Positions 48,260 through 57,155 of a DNA stretch of 64,000 nucleotides are shown one piece after another. The first letter of the stretch is position 1. The number at the start of each line of letters is the position of its first letter. Made by a program: the position numbers and the translations under genes. The notes below the pieces were generated by a model, which was not told the origin of the DNA, ran no database searches, and saw only the letters and a list, made by a program, of their open reading frames with translations. Origin of the DNA: Streptomyces rugosispiralis (GTDB lineage: Bacteria > Actinomycetota > Actinomycetes > Streptomycetales > Streptomycetaceae); NCBI RefSeq assembly GCF_024505145.1, contig NZ_JANIAA010000005.1, positions 1-64,000 on the forward strand. The letters are read 5' to 3'.

Positions 48260-48297
48260 ATTTCCCGGGCATGACCCATTTGTTTCACCCAGGTTAA
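48260..48297. promoter_or_regulatory. GlnR operator upstream of glnA
   Basis: Read on the complement: TTAAC-N6-GAAAC-N6-GTCAT-N6-GAAAT. All spacings are exactly six, matching the actinobacterial GlnR box (gTnAC-n6-GaAAC repeated). It lies about 100 bp before the glnA start. In Streptomyces GlnR activates glnA under nitrogen limitation. Confidence 0.88.
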
Positions 48298-48416
48298 CCG
48301 GCTCGAGGGTGCTCGCGGGCCCTCGTGACCTCGGAAAAGGCGCCGTACGGGGTCGCGGGGACCGCTGGGAAGGGGTCCGGCCGGGGGAACGTATGCGGTC
48401 GCAGTAACGTAGACGG

Positions 48417-48884
48417 GTGGACAAGAGGCAAGCAATCGGATCGTGGCTTTCCGGGCCCCGCGCGGCCGCCGAGGAGATGGGCGTCGACTTCGGCTACCGG
48501 GGTCAGGGCCTCGGTCTTCCCGAGAGCGGACCGGGCTCCATCGCGCCGCTGGGCCGCCGTTTCGGGGCGCTCTTCATCGACTGGGGCCTGTGCCTGCTGG
48601 TCTCCTACGCGCTGCTCTCCGGCCGTGACGCCCAGGTCGCCGGGAACTGGGCGCTGCTGGTCTTCCTGGCGCTGAGCCTGGTCACCGTGGGCACCGTCGG
48701 CGCCACCCCCGGCAAGCTGCTGCTGAAGCTGCGGGTCATCGGTGAGGGCGGGGTGCGGCTGAGCCTGCCGCGGGCCGTGCTGCGCAGTGTGCTGCTGGTG
48801 CTGGTCATTCCGGCGGTGGTCTGGGACCGCGACACCCGCGGACTGCACGACCGGCTCTCCCGCGCGGTGCAGATCCGGGTCTGA
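48417..48884 (+). CDS. RDD-family membrane protein
   Basis: A 155-residue protein: an N-terminal cytoplasmic 45 residues, then [18 protein letters not shown] with the Arg/Asp of the RDD signature, two or three helices, a conserved [14 protein letters not shown], and a C-terminal [16 protein letters not shown] 48417 has no ribosome site, and TAACGT/TAGAC elements lie just upstream, so a leaderless mRNA is likely. It is divergent from glnA. The family function is unclear (some transport ions). Confidence 0.9.
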   Translation: MDKRQAIGSWLSGPRAAAEEMGVDFGYRGQGLGLPESGPGSIAPLGRRFGALFIDWGLCLLVSYALLSGRDAQVAGNWALLVFLALSLVTVGTVGATPGKLLLKLRVIGEGGVRLSLPRAVLRSVLLVLVIPAVVWDRDTRGLHDRLSRAVQIRV

Positions 48885-48933
48885 GCCCCTGCCATCGGCC
48901 AGGGATTGTGTACGACCGCGTTACCTACGAAAC

Positions 48934-48962
48934 GGCGGCCCGGACAGAGAGTCCGGGCCGCC
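48934..48962. terminator. Hairpin terminator between RDD and DUF4191 genes
   Basis: GGCGGCCCGGAC-AGAGA-GTCCGGGCCGCC, a perfect 12-bp stem between convergent genes. Confidence 0.92.
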
Positions 48963-48992
48963 GTCCGGTATCCGTTTCGGTGCGGGAAGCGC

Positions 48993-49673
48993 TCAGCGAC
49001 CCTTCGGCATCCGCATTCCCTTGGGCATCGGGCCCTTTGGAATCGGCATGTTGCTCATCAGGTCGCCCAGTGCGCGCAGCCGGTCGTTCACCACCGTGAC
49101 CTGCGCGCCCGGCAGCACCCGGGGGAGCTTCAGCAGCGTGGTGCGGAGCTTCTTGATCTCGACCTGACCCTCGCCGGAGCCGACGATCACATCGTGGACC
49201 GGGACGTCCGCGACGATGCGCGCCATCTTCTTCTTCTCGGCGGCCAGCATGCCCTTGAGCCGGTTCGGGTTGCCCTCGGCGACCAGCACCACGCCCGCCT
49301 TGCCCACCGCGCGGTGGATGACGTCCTGGCTGCGGTTCATCGCCACCGCGGGGGTCACCGACCAGCCGCGCCCCACGTTCTCCAGCACCGCGGCGGCCGC
49401 GCCCGGCTGGCCCTCCATCTGTCCGAAGGCGGCCCGCTCGGCACGGCGGCCGAAAATGATCGCCATCGCGAGGAAGGCCAGGACGAAGCCCAGGATGCCC
49501 AGGAAGATCGGGTGGCCGATCCAGAAGCCGATCGCGAGAAGGACACCGAAGGTGACAATCCCCACGCCGGCGACGACAAGTGTGACCTTCGGGTCGACCC
49601 GTTTGGTCATCTTGTAGGTCAGGGCGATCTGCTTCAGCCGCCCGGGGTTCTCGGATGTTTCCTTCCTCGCCAT
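48993..49673 (-). CDS. DUF4191 integral membrane protein
   Basis: A 226-residue protein with N-terminal MARKETSENPGRLKQIALTY, two transmembrane helices in close succession (about 30-50 and 55-75), and a soluble C-terminal domain with VTPAVAMNRSQDVIHRAVGK (the DUF4191 pattern). The tail is rich in Met/Pro/Lys repeats (PIPKGPMPKGMRMPKG). It is conserved beside lipA in actinobacteria; the function is unknown. A small gene lies 10 bp upstream on the same strand. Confidence 0.9.
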   Translation of the reverse strand: MARKETSENPGRLKQIALTYKMTKRVDPKVTLVVAGVGIVTFGVLLAIGFWIGHPIFLGILGFVLAFLAMAIIFGRRAERAAFGQMEGQPGAAAAVLENVGRGWSVTPAVAMNRSQDVIHRAVGKAGVVLVAEGNPNRLKGMLAAEKKKMARIVADVPVHDVIVGSGEGQVEIKKLRTTLLKLPRVLPGAQVTVVNDRLRALGDLMSNMPIPKGPMPKGMRMPKGR

Positions 49674-49683
49674 ACAGCGAAGT

Positions 49684-49881
49684 TTACGTGGCCTGGGAAG
49701 CCCCGGTGGACACGGCCTCCAGCACGTGTTCCGCCTCGTCCCGGTCCTTGGCCCGGCGCCGGTCCTCGAGCACGGCCGTCCAGGCGTTGCGGCGGGCGGT
49801 GCGCTGCCCGCCGCGCAGCAGCAGACCTTCCAGGACGAGGAGCGCGTCGGTGACGGACGGGCGTACGGGCGCAGCCGGCAT
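49684..49881 (-). CDS. Small conserved-looking protein of unknown function
   Basis: A 65-residue protein starting MPAAPVRPSVTDALL, Arg/Ala-rich and mostly helical (GGQRTARRNAWTAVLEDRRRAKDRDEAEHV, cited in parts). ATG 49881 is preceded by GAGGGG, better than an in-frame ATG at 49920. It lies 10 bp upstream of the DUF4191 gene and is probably co-transcribed. I do not recognise a domain. Confidence 0.75.
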   Translation of the reverse strand: MPAAPVRPSVTDALLVLEGLLLRGGQRTARRNAWTAVLEDRRRAKDRDEAEHVLEAVSTGASQAT

Positions 49882-50135
49882 GGATACCCCTCGGAAGCGG
49901 CGGATGATCGCTACGCACAACGTATAAGCAGTGCGTGGCTCAATCGTTACCCAATGGTGTTACCAGTGCGTGACTGGCCGGTCAAACACCGATGAAGCCC
50001 TGCTGTGGCCCGTATTCCGCCCTTGACCTGCGGCGTTCTCAAAGCCCTCGAACCTCCGTGTGCTCGCAATCACACAGCGTGTTGCTCACACGGCCGGCCG
50101 CCGACGGAACGTGACGGCGGACCGGCGACGGAGAG

Positions 50136-51086
50136 TCAGACGGCCGGAGAAGCCACCGCGACATTGCGCCGCTCGATGGCCTGCTGGTACAGACGGCCGG
50201 CGCGGTACGAGGAGCGGACCAGCGGGCCGGACATGACGCCCGCGTAACCGATCTCCTCCGCCTCCTCCTTGAGCTCCACGAACTCCTGGGGCTTGGCCCA
50301 GCGCTCCACAGGGTGGTGCCGCGGCGAGGGCCGCAGGTACTGGGTGATGGTGATCAGCTCGCAGCCCGCGTCATGGAGGTCCTGGAGCGCCTGGCTGATC
50401 TCCTCGCGCTCCTCGCCCATGCCCAGGATCAGGTTGGACTTGGTGACCAGACCCGCCTCGCGCGCCTTGGTGATCACCTCGAGCGAGCGCTCGTAACGGA
50501 AGCCGGGGCGGATGCGCTTGAAGATCCGCGGCACCGTCTCGACGTTGTGCGCGAGCACTTCGGGACGGGCCGAGAAGACCTCGGCGAGCTGCTCGGGGAC
50601 CGCGTTGAAGTCCGGGATCAGCAGCTCCACACCGGTGTCCGGCATCAGGGAGTGGATCTGGCGCACGGTCTCCGCGTAGAGCCAGGCGCCGCCGTCCTCC
50701 AGGTCGTCACGGGCGACGCCGGTGATGGTCGCGTACTTCAGCTCCATGGTGCGTACGGATTCGGCCACCCGGCGCGGCTCGTCGCGGTCCAGCGCCTGCG
50801 GCTTGCCGGTGTCGATCTGGCAGAAGTCGCAGCGCCGGGTGCACTGGTCGCCGCCGATGAGGAAGGTCGCCTCGCGGTCCTCCCAGCACTCATAGATGTT
50901 CGGACAGCCCGCCTCCTGGCACACGGTGTGCAGGCCCTCCCGCTTCACCAGGCCGTGCAGCTCGGTGTACTCGGGGCCCATCTTCGCCCGGGTCTTGATC
51001 CACTCGGGCTTGCGCTCGATGGGGGTCTGGCTGTTCCGGACCTCCAGGCGCAGCATCTTGCGTCCGTCGGGTGCGACTGCGGACAC
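50136..51086 (-). CDS. lipA: Lipoyl synthase
   Basis: A 316-residue radical-SAM enzyme. It has both iron-sulfur signatures: [12 protein letters not shown] (auxiliary cluster) and CTRRCDFC (SAM cluster), plus the C-terminal RSSYRAG with the cluster Ser. GTG 51086 follows GAGGAG. It inserts sulfur into octanoyl groups made by LipB on 2-oxoacid dehydrogenases and the glycine cleavage H protein. lipB lies upstream on the same strand with a 192-bp gap. Confidence 0.97.
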   Translation of the reverse strand: MSAVAPDGRKMLRLEVRNSQTPIERKPEWIKTRAKMGPEYTELHGLVKREGLHTVCQEAGCPNIYECWEDREATFLIGGDQCTRRCDFCQIDTGKPQALDRDEPRRVAESVRTMELKYATITGVARDDLEDGGAWLYAETVRQIHSLMPDTGVELLIPDFNAVPEQLAEVFSARPEVLAHNVETVPRIFKRIRPGFRYERSLEVITKAREAGLVTKSNLILGMGEEREEISQALQDLHDAGCELITITQYLRPSPRHHPVERWAKPQEFVELKEEAEEIGYAGVMSGPLVRSSYRAGRLYQQAIERRNVAVASPAV

Positions 51087-51278
51087 GTCCGGCACTCCTC
51101 TTTGCTTGACTCTGCTTGGCGGCTCGGCGTGGCGAGTTCGCCGGCGGGCTTTCGAATCGTCGGCGGTCACCAGGGTACGCCCGTGGTTCGTACGGATTTA
51201 CGTCCAGGGCAACCGAAGGCGGCGAGGACGCATTCCCGCCCGTGCCGTCCCGGAACGGCCCGGGTGGGCCCGGGAGGG

Positions 51279-52103
51279 TCAGACCGCGCGCGGCAGCGGG
51301 ACGGCGGACTCCAGGACGTCCCGCAGATGCCGCTCGACCACCGGCAGCACCTCGGCGATCGGCACATCCCGGCCCAGCTCCTCCGAGAGCGAGGTCACAC
51401 CCGCGTCCCGGATGCCGCACGGCACGATCCGGTCGAACCAGGTGTTGTCCGGATTGCAGTTGAGCGAGAAGCCGTGCATCGTCACGCCCTTGGCGATCCG
51501 CACCCCGATGGCGGCCAGCTTGCGGTCCTCGCGGCGCTGCCCGGCGTTGGACGGGGCGTACTCAGGACCGTTCAGCCGTGCGTCGAACTCCTCGTCCGCC
51601 AGCCGCGGATCGAAGTCCAGTTTCAGCCCGCCGAGCGCGGGGCGCTGGTCCACCGGGTCGCCCAGCACCCACACCCCGCTGCGGCCCTCGACCCGGGTGG
51701 TCTCCAGACCGAACTCCGCACAGGTGCGCAGCAGCGCCTCCTCCAGGCGGCGGACGTGCGCGATGACGTCCACCGGGCGCGGCAGCTTGAGGATCGGATA
51801 GCCGACCAGCTGGCCCGGACCATGCCAGGTGATCTTGCCGCCGCGGTCGACGTCCACCACCGGGGTGCCGTCCAGCGGGCGCTCGCTGTCGGCCGTGCGC
51901 CGCCCGGCCGTGTAGACCGGCGGGTGCTCCAGCAGCAGGCAGGTGTCGGGGATCTCGTCCGCGAAGCGGGCGGCGTGCACCCGGCGCTGCTCCTGCCACG
52001 CCTCCTCGTAGTCCACGGCGTCCGCGCCGAATCCCAGGTGGACGTAAGCCAGCGCCGATGAACCGGGGGCCGACCCCGGGGAAGACGTGGTCACGGCGGT
52101 CAC
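51279..52103 (-). CDS. lipB: Octanoyltransferase
   Basis: A 274-residue LipB. Catalytic elements are [33 protein letters not shown] (cited in parts), the Lys in [19 protein letters not shown] and the Cys in IVPCGI. GTG 52103 follows AAGGAG. It transfers octanoyl from acyl-carrier protein to lipoyl domains and feeds LipA. It faces a divergent regulator gene. Confidence 0.97.
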   Translation of the reverse strand: MTAVTTSSPGSAPGSSALAYVHLGFGADAVDYEEAWQEQRRVHAARFADEIPDTCLLLEHPPVYTAGRRTADSERPLDGTPVVDVDRGGKITWHGPGQLVGYPILKLPRPVDVIAHVRRLEEALLRTCAEFGLETTRVEGRSGVWVLGDPVDQRPALGGLKLDFDPRLADEEFDARLNGPEYAPSNAGQRREDRKLAAIGVRIAKGVTMHGFSLNCNPDNTWFDRIVPCGIRDAGVTSLSEELGRDVPIAEVLPVVERHLRDVLESAVPLPRAV

Positions 52104-52307
52104 GGCAAGCTCCTTCTCGACCCGCGTCGGATGGGTGGCGGAGCCTCGCGGCGGCGCCCCCGCCACTGTACGACCGCGTCCCCTTACGTCCGCACCCGGC
52201 TCGTTCTCACACGATCGGATGAATGGAGCCGGACGGCCACGATCAGCCCTCGAGCGGCGGTTACATTCGCGCCGTTCCACAGAGCGATCAGGGAGACCGG
52301 CAGGCTG

Positions 52308-53981
52308 ATGACGGAACGACCCCCGCAGCGCATTCCCAATCGTCAGCTCGCCGCGCTCATCGCCGAGGCGGGCTTCTCCAACGCAGGGCTCGCCCGGCGG
52401 GTGGACCAGCTCGGACTGGAGCACGGCCTGGACCTGCGGTACGACAAGACATCGGTGACCCGGTGGCTGCGCGGCCAGCAGCCGCGCGGCACCACCCCGG
52501 CGCTGATCGCCGAGGTGTTCACCCGGCGGCTGGGACGCCGGCTGACCGCCCAGGACCTGGGCCTGGACGCGTGCGCGCCCGTCTACGCGGGGCTGGAGTT
52601 CGCCGCCACCCCGCAGGAGGCGGTGGACATCGTCAGCGGGCTGTGGCGCAAGGACTCCGGGAGCCATGCGGAGCTGCGCAAGATCGCGTTCACCCCGGCG
52701 GGTCTCGTCGTCCCGAGCCGCGACTGGCTGATCGGGCGGCCCGACGACCGGGTGGCGCGCGGTGAGCCACCGGCGGGGGCCCCTCCGGCGGGGGCGGCGG
52801 CGGGAGCCGGGGCCGGGCCGGGGGCCGGGGCGGCCGGGGCCGGGGTCGGGCGGCTGCCCGCGCAGGGCGGCCGGGCGGGCGGCCCGGTGGGCGGCCCCGC
52901 CGGGGCGGCCGCGGGGCGCGCGGTCGGCCAGGGCGCGCATGGCGCCCATGGCGCCCATGGCGCCCAGGGACCTCACGGGGCTCATGGCACCCATGGCCCT
53001 CAGAGCGCCCATGGTCCGCACGGCCGGACGCCGCTGCCCCGCCAGCGGCGCCACGACCGCGACCGGCGCGGCCCTGGCTACCGGGTGACCACCGGCGACA
53101 TCGCGGCCCTGCGCTCGGTCGGCGAGCTGTTCGCGGCGCTGGACCAGACGTACGGCGGCGGCCACGCCCGGCAGGCACTGGTGCGCTATCTCGAGCACGA
53201 GGGCGAGCCGATGCTGCGCGGCTCGTACAACGAGGCGACCGGGCGGCGGCTGTTCGGGGCGATCGCCGATCTGACCCGGCTGGCCGGATGGACCTCGTTC
53301 GACATCGCCGCCCACGGTCTGGCGCAGCGCTACTTCGTGCAGGCGCTGCGGCTGGCGCAGGCGGCCGGGGACCGCACGTACGGCAGCTATGTGCTGGTCA
53401 CGATGAGCCGCCAGGCCGTCTATCTCGGCCATGGGCGGGAGGCCGTACAGCTGGCCCGGGTGGCCCAGCAGGGGGTCGGCGGCGGCGCCCCGCCGGTGCT
53501 CCAGTCGCTGCTGCACGCGATCGAGGCGCGCGGCCACGGTGTGCTGGGCGAGGTGCGCGCGTGCACCGCCTCGCTCGCCCGCGCCGAGCGGTCGCTGGAG
53601 GCGGCCCGGCCGGGGGACGAGGTGCCGTACTGGGCGCGGCTGTTCGACGAGGCGCAGCTGGCCGACGAATTCGGCCACTGCCACCGCGATCTGCAGCAGT
53701 ACCGCGCCGCCGCCCAGCACGCGGAGCGCTCCCTCCAGCTCCACGGCGCCGGTTTCGCCCGCAGCCGGCTGTTCTGCCGGGTGGTGCTGGCGACGGCGCG
53801 GCTGGGCCTCGGCGAGCTGGAGCAGGCGTGCCGGCTGGGCGCGGAGGCGGCGCAGCAGGCGTCGGAGATGCGGTCGGTGCGGGCGGCGGAGTACGTACGG
53901 GACTTCGAGCGCCGTCTGGAGCCGTACCGGGACGCGGCACCGGTACGGGGCTACCGGGAGCGGGTGGCGGCGCTGGGGTAG
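52308..53981 (+). CDS. TPR-type regulator with helical N-terminus (NsdA-like)
   Basis: A 557-residue protein. The N-terminal about 85 residues ([24 protein letters not shown]...[14 protein letters not shown]) are a degenerate HTH-like domain typical of a Streptomyces regulator group that includes NsdA. Residues about 150-255 are Gly/Ala/Pro-rich low complexity with [16 protein letters not shown] Gly-His repeats (DNA 52930-53020). The C-terminal half is TPR-like helical hairpins. GGGAG lies upstream of ATG 52308. It is probably a regulator acting through protein contacts. It is divergent from lipB. Confidence 0.8.
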   Translation: MTERPPQRIPNRQLAALIAEAGFSNAGLARRVDQLGLEHGLDLRYDKTSVTRWLRGQQPRGTTPALIAEVFTRRLGRRLTAQDLGLDACAPVYAGLEFAATPQEAVDIVSGLWRKDSGSHAELRKIAFTPAGLVVPSRDWLIGRPDDRVARGEPPAGAPPAGAAAGAGAGPGAGAAGAGVGRLPAQGGRAGGPVGGPAGAAAGRAVGQGAHGAHGAHGAQGPHGAHGTHGPQSAHGPHGRTPLPRQRRHDRDRRGPGYRVTTGDIAALRSVGELFAALDQTYGGGHARQALVRYLEHEGEPMLRGSYNEATGRRLFGAIADLTRLAGWTSFDIAAHGLAQRYFVQALRLAQAAGDRTYGSYVLVTMSRQAVYLGHGREAVQLARVAQQGVGGGAPPVLQSLLHAIEARGHGVLGEVRACTASLARAERSLEAARPGDEVPYWARLFDEAQLADEFGHCHRDLQQYRAAAQHAERSLQLHGAGFARSRLFCRVVLATARLGLGELEQACRLGAEAAQQASEMRSVRAAEYVRDFERRLEPYRDAAPVRGYRERVAALG

Positions 53982-53995
53982 CGGCCCGCCGCCGC

Positions 53996-54757
53996 TCAGG
54001 CGTCCAGCACGACGCCGAAGGTGCGCTCCAGACCGGTGCGGCCGGCATCGGTCAGGTTGATCACGCGGCGGCGGCTGTCACGGCGGATCCAGTCCAGCGC
54101 GAAGAGCCGGTCCGTCAGGGCGGCTCCCAGCGCCCCGGCGAGGTGGTGGCGCTGCTCGGTCCAGTCGACGCAGTAGCGGATCAGCTGGCGGCGCCCGGCG
54201 AGCTGGTCCGCGTCCACGCCGAAGGCCGCCAGCTCCGTGCGCCCCGGGGCCGTCAGCCGGTACGCGGTGTCCTTGCCCGGGGCCGAGAGCCGGTCGTTCT
54301 CCGCCGTCTCGGGGTGGAAGCGCCCGTCGCCGCCCTCCAGGACCCCGCGCTCCAGCAGCGCCGCCATCAGGGCCACCCCGAGGGCGCCCGCGACATGGTC
54401 GTAGCAGGTGCGCGCCCGGCGCAGGGCGTGTGCGTGGGTGCTCTGCCGCAGCGAGGTGACGGGCAGCGGCGGGGCGATCCTGGCCAGCGCCTCGAGCGCC
54501 TCGCCGACGGCGGGACCGCTCAGCCGGTAGTACCGATGCCGCCCATGCCGCTCGACCCGCACCACCCCGGCCTCCAGCAACTTGGCCAGATGCCCACTCA
54601 CCGTGGACGCGCTGACCCCGGCCTCGCCCGCCAGCACACTGGCGGGTAGCGCCCGCCCCTCCAGCAGCGCCCGCAGAACGCGCGCACGGGACGGATCGGC
54701 GATCGCCGCGGCCGCGCGAGCGATGTCGGCGTCACGGGCATCCGTGGTGGTGGCCAT
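53996..54757 (-). CDS. ArsR-family regulator
   Basis: A 253-residue protein. The winged HTH (about 18-85; [28 protein letters not shown], cited in parts) is ArsR-like without a metal-binding Cys motif in the recognition helix. The long C-terminal part (about 100-250), including [14 protein letters not shown], is typical of the larger non-metal ArsR group that controls efflux pumps. It is divergent from the MFS pseudogene, with two identical palindromes between them. Confidence 0.9.
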   Translation of the reverse strand: MATTTDARDADIARAAAAIADPSRARVLRALLEGRALPASVLAGEAGVSASTVSGHLAKLLEAGVVRVERHGRHRYYRLSGPAVGEALEALARIAPPLPVTSLRQSTHAHALRRARTCYDHVAGALGVALMAALLERGVLEGGDGRFHPETAENDRLSAPGKDTAYRLTAPGRTELAAFGVDADQLAGRRQLIRYCVDWTEQRHHLAGALGAALTDRLFALDWIRRDSRRRVINLTDAGRTGLERTFGVVLDA

Positions 54758-54781
54758 GGTTCCAGCGTAGGACGGGGTCGC

Positions 54782-54867
54782 TTCGGCGAGGGCCGAAGTG
54801 TGCCGGACCGGACCGGGCCGGGGCAGGAGGCGTGTCCTGGGCGTGCCATGGTTCGGTCCCCACCGAA
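54782..54867. promoter_or_regulatory. Two matching operator candidates for the ArsR regulator
   Basis: TTCGG-N6-CCGAA occurs at 54782-54797 and again at 54852-54867, exactly 70 bp apart. The pair occupies the gap between the divergent ArsR and MFS genes. Identical half-sites and spacing make chance unlikely. Confidence 0.7.
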
Positions 54868-54891
54868 GCGATCAGGCATGAGGCTGGAGGC

Positions 54892-56359
54892 ATGAGGACG
54901 TACTCCACACACCGGCCTCCGCGATCCTCGGACCCGCCCGTGGCGGGTGCCGTGCGGAAGGGGCCGCTGCTCGCCATCTGCCTGGGCTACTTCCTGGTCA
55001 TCCTCGACGTCACCGTCGTCAACGTGGCCGTGCCCCGGATCGGGGCCGGGCTGGGCGCCGGGCAGGGGGCGCTGCAGGGGGCACCTCCCGGCCGAAGGCT
55101 GGGGGAGGATCGTGGACGGGTACACGCTCGTCTTCGCCGGGCTGTTGCTGCTCTGCGGTGGGCTGGGGGACCGGTTGGGCCATCGGCGGGTGTTCCTCGC
55201 CGGGCTCGGGCTGTTCACGGTGGCCTCCGCCGGATGCGCGCTCGCGCCGACCGCCGGTTTCCTGGTCGGCGCGCGGCTGGCGCAGGGGGCCGGGGCGGCG
55301 ACCATGGTGCCCGCCTCGCTCGCGCTGCTCGGGGGGCTGCATCCCGAACCCGGCGCGCGGGCACGGGCGTTCGGGGTGTGGGGCGGGATCGCGGGGGTCG
55401 CCGCCGCGGCCGGTCCGGTGCTCGGCGGGGTGCTGGTGTGGGGCGTGGGCTGGCGGACCGTGTTCCTCGTCAACATCCCGCTGGGCGCGCTCGCCATCTG
55501 GCTCACCGTCCGCCGTGTGCCGGGCACGCGCCCACGCGCGGACCGTCCGCCGCTGGACCTCGCCGCCCAGCTCACCGGCGTCGTCGCGGTGGCCGCCCTG
55601 ACGGCCGGGCTGAACGAGGCGGGCGGGCGCGGCTGGACCGATCCGCTGGTGCTCGGCGCGCTGGCGGCCGCGCCGCTCGCCGGGGCGCTGTTCCTGTGGC
55701 TGGAGCGGCGCGCGGCGGCCCCCGCGCTGCCCCCGCGCCTGCTGACCGGTTTCCGGTTCCCGGCCGCCCTGGCCGTGGGGGTCCTGCTCAACCTCGGCTT
55801 CTACGGGCTGCTCTTCCTCACCACCCTCTACTTCCAGCGCCACCGGGGCTGGGACCCGCTCGCCACCGGTCTGGCGCTGCTGCCGATGGGCGCGCTGGTG
55901 GCGTTCGCCTCGCCGCTGTCCGGGCGGGTCGCGGCGCGCGTCGGCACCCACGTCCCGGCCGTGGCCGGGCTGCTGACCGGAGCCGTGGGGCTGCTCGGCT
56001 GGGCGGCCGTGGGGCCGAACACGCCGTACGCGCTGCTGGTCGTGCCGCTGCTGCTGACCGGGTTCGGCACCTCGTTCACCATGCCGTCGGCGACGATCGC
56101 GGCGATGGAGGCCGCGCCGCACGAGGTGCGCGGCGCGGCGTCGGGCGCGTTCAACGCGGCGCGGCAACTGGGCAGCGCCATCGGCGTGGCCCTGTTCGGA
56201 ACCCTCGCGGCGGCGTCCGCGAGCTCCGCCTTCTACGCGGGGATGCGGCTGTCCGCCGTGATCGCGGCCGGATGCTTCGTATGCGGCGCGATCCTGGCGG
56301 CGCTGTCGGGTCCCGCGGCCCGCACCGCGCCCAACGCCTCGGCTGTGGACGGTGCTTGA
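54892..56359 (+). pseudogene. MFS drug transporter (EmrB/QacA type), frameshifted
   Basis: From ATG 54892 (GGAGG upstream) the frame gives a first helix and VTVVNVAVPRIGAGLG, correct for a 14-helix DHA2 exporter. After 55077 the correct continuation (IVDGYTLVFAGLLLLCGGLGDRLG, cited in parts) is found in the +1 frame and runs to 56359. At the join, where relatives have Leu-Gln-Trp-(I/V)-V-D, a 31-nt hairpin-forming stretch replaces the Trp codon, a net gain of 28 nt. The rest of the protein is intact, so the break is recent. Sequencing error is unlikely given the insert structure. Confidence 0.85.
55078..55108. repeat. 31-nt hairpin element inserted in the MFS gene
   Basis: The stretch GGGGCACCTCCC...GGGGGAGG folds as CTCCCGGCC-GAA-GGCTGGGGGAG. 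A close relative with the same ends but loop AGCGGTAGCT lies at 63053-63083 inside an intergenic repeat, where it is absent from the sister repeat at 22960-23122. Both occurrences look like insertions replacing 3-4 host bases. Confidence 0.75.
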
Positions 56360-56552
56360 CGCGTAGTCGTACGGCAGCCGCGGTGCCCATGTGCTGAGCC
56401 CCCCGTGAGCGTGCCGTATTCCGCGCCAGGGCGGCACGGGCCGCGGCCGGTGCCGAAGCCCGCGCCGGACCCGGCCCCCGGGACCAAGTCCGGCACGCGC
56501 GGCGAGTCGCCCAGCCCCGCGCGGGTGGCGCCGGTCGGGCCGCCGTGGGTCA

Positions 56553-57115
56553 GGGCGCCGGAGCCTGCGCGGGCCCGGCCCCTGGCGGGGTGTCGAAGTG
56601 GGGCGTGCCGTGTGGGTGCGAGCTGTACGGATGTCCCAGCTCCGTGGGGGTGTCGCGCCGCGGGTGCCGGTCCTCCCCGGCCGCGAGCCGCGGGCCGCTG
56701 GGGCCGCCGGGTCCTGTTCGTCGCCCGGCTTGACAGCGTCCCCGACGACCTCGGCGAGGCGGCGCTGCTGGGCGCAGGGCGCCGGAGCCCGCGCGGGCCC
56801 GGCCCCTGGCGGGGTGTCGAAGTGGGGCGTGCCGTGTGGGTGCGAGCTGTACGGATGTCCCAGCTCCGTGGGGGTGTCGCGCCGCGGGTGCCGGTCCTCC
56901 CCGGCCGCGAGCCGCGGGCCGCGAGCCGCTGGGGCCGCCGGTCAGGCCGCCGCCGGTCAGGCCGCCGGAGCCCGCGCGGACCGTGCCCCTGGTGGGGTGC
57001 CGAAGTCGGGCCTGCCGTAAGGCGCGAGCCGTACGGGAGTCTCAGCTCTCGCCGGTGCGGCGGGGCACGCCGCCGCGTCGCGGGTGCCGGTCTTCCCCGG
57101 CCGTGAGCCGTTACG
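56553..57115. repeat. Tandem array of about 224-bp units
   Basis: The segment starting GGGCGCCGGAGCC at 56553 recurs at 56777 with near identity for about 160 bp (through GTGTCGAAGTGGGGCGTGCC and GAGCTGTACGGATGTCCCAG). A more diverged third copy starts near 56957. The first two units are 224 bp apart. Open frames here are Pro/Arg/Gly-rich products of the repeat and not genes. The 56360-57155 interval holds no other feature. Confidence 0.8.
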
Positions 57116-57155
57116 GGAGCATGCCCTCAGCGGTGAGCCCCGCCAGGGCCCCGCG

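Noticed and set aside
51279..53744. 821-codon frame reading lipB together with DNA antisense to the regulator gene
   Set aside because: lipB begins at a GTG with AAGGAG; the remainder is opposite-strand shadow of the 52308-53981 gene.
56405..57106. Open frames across the 224-bp repeats
   Set aside because: They encode Pro/Arg/Gly-rich strings that mirror the DNA repeats, exist in several frames at once and lack domains or ribosome sites.
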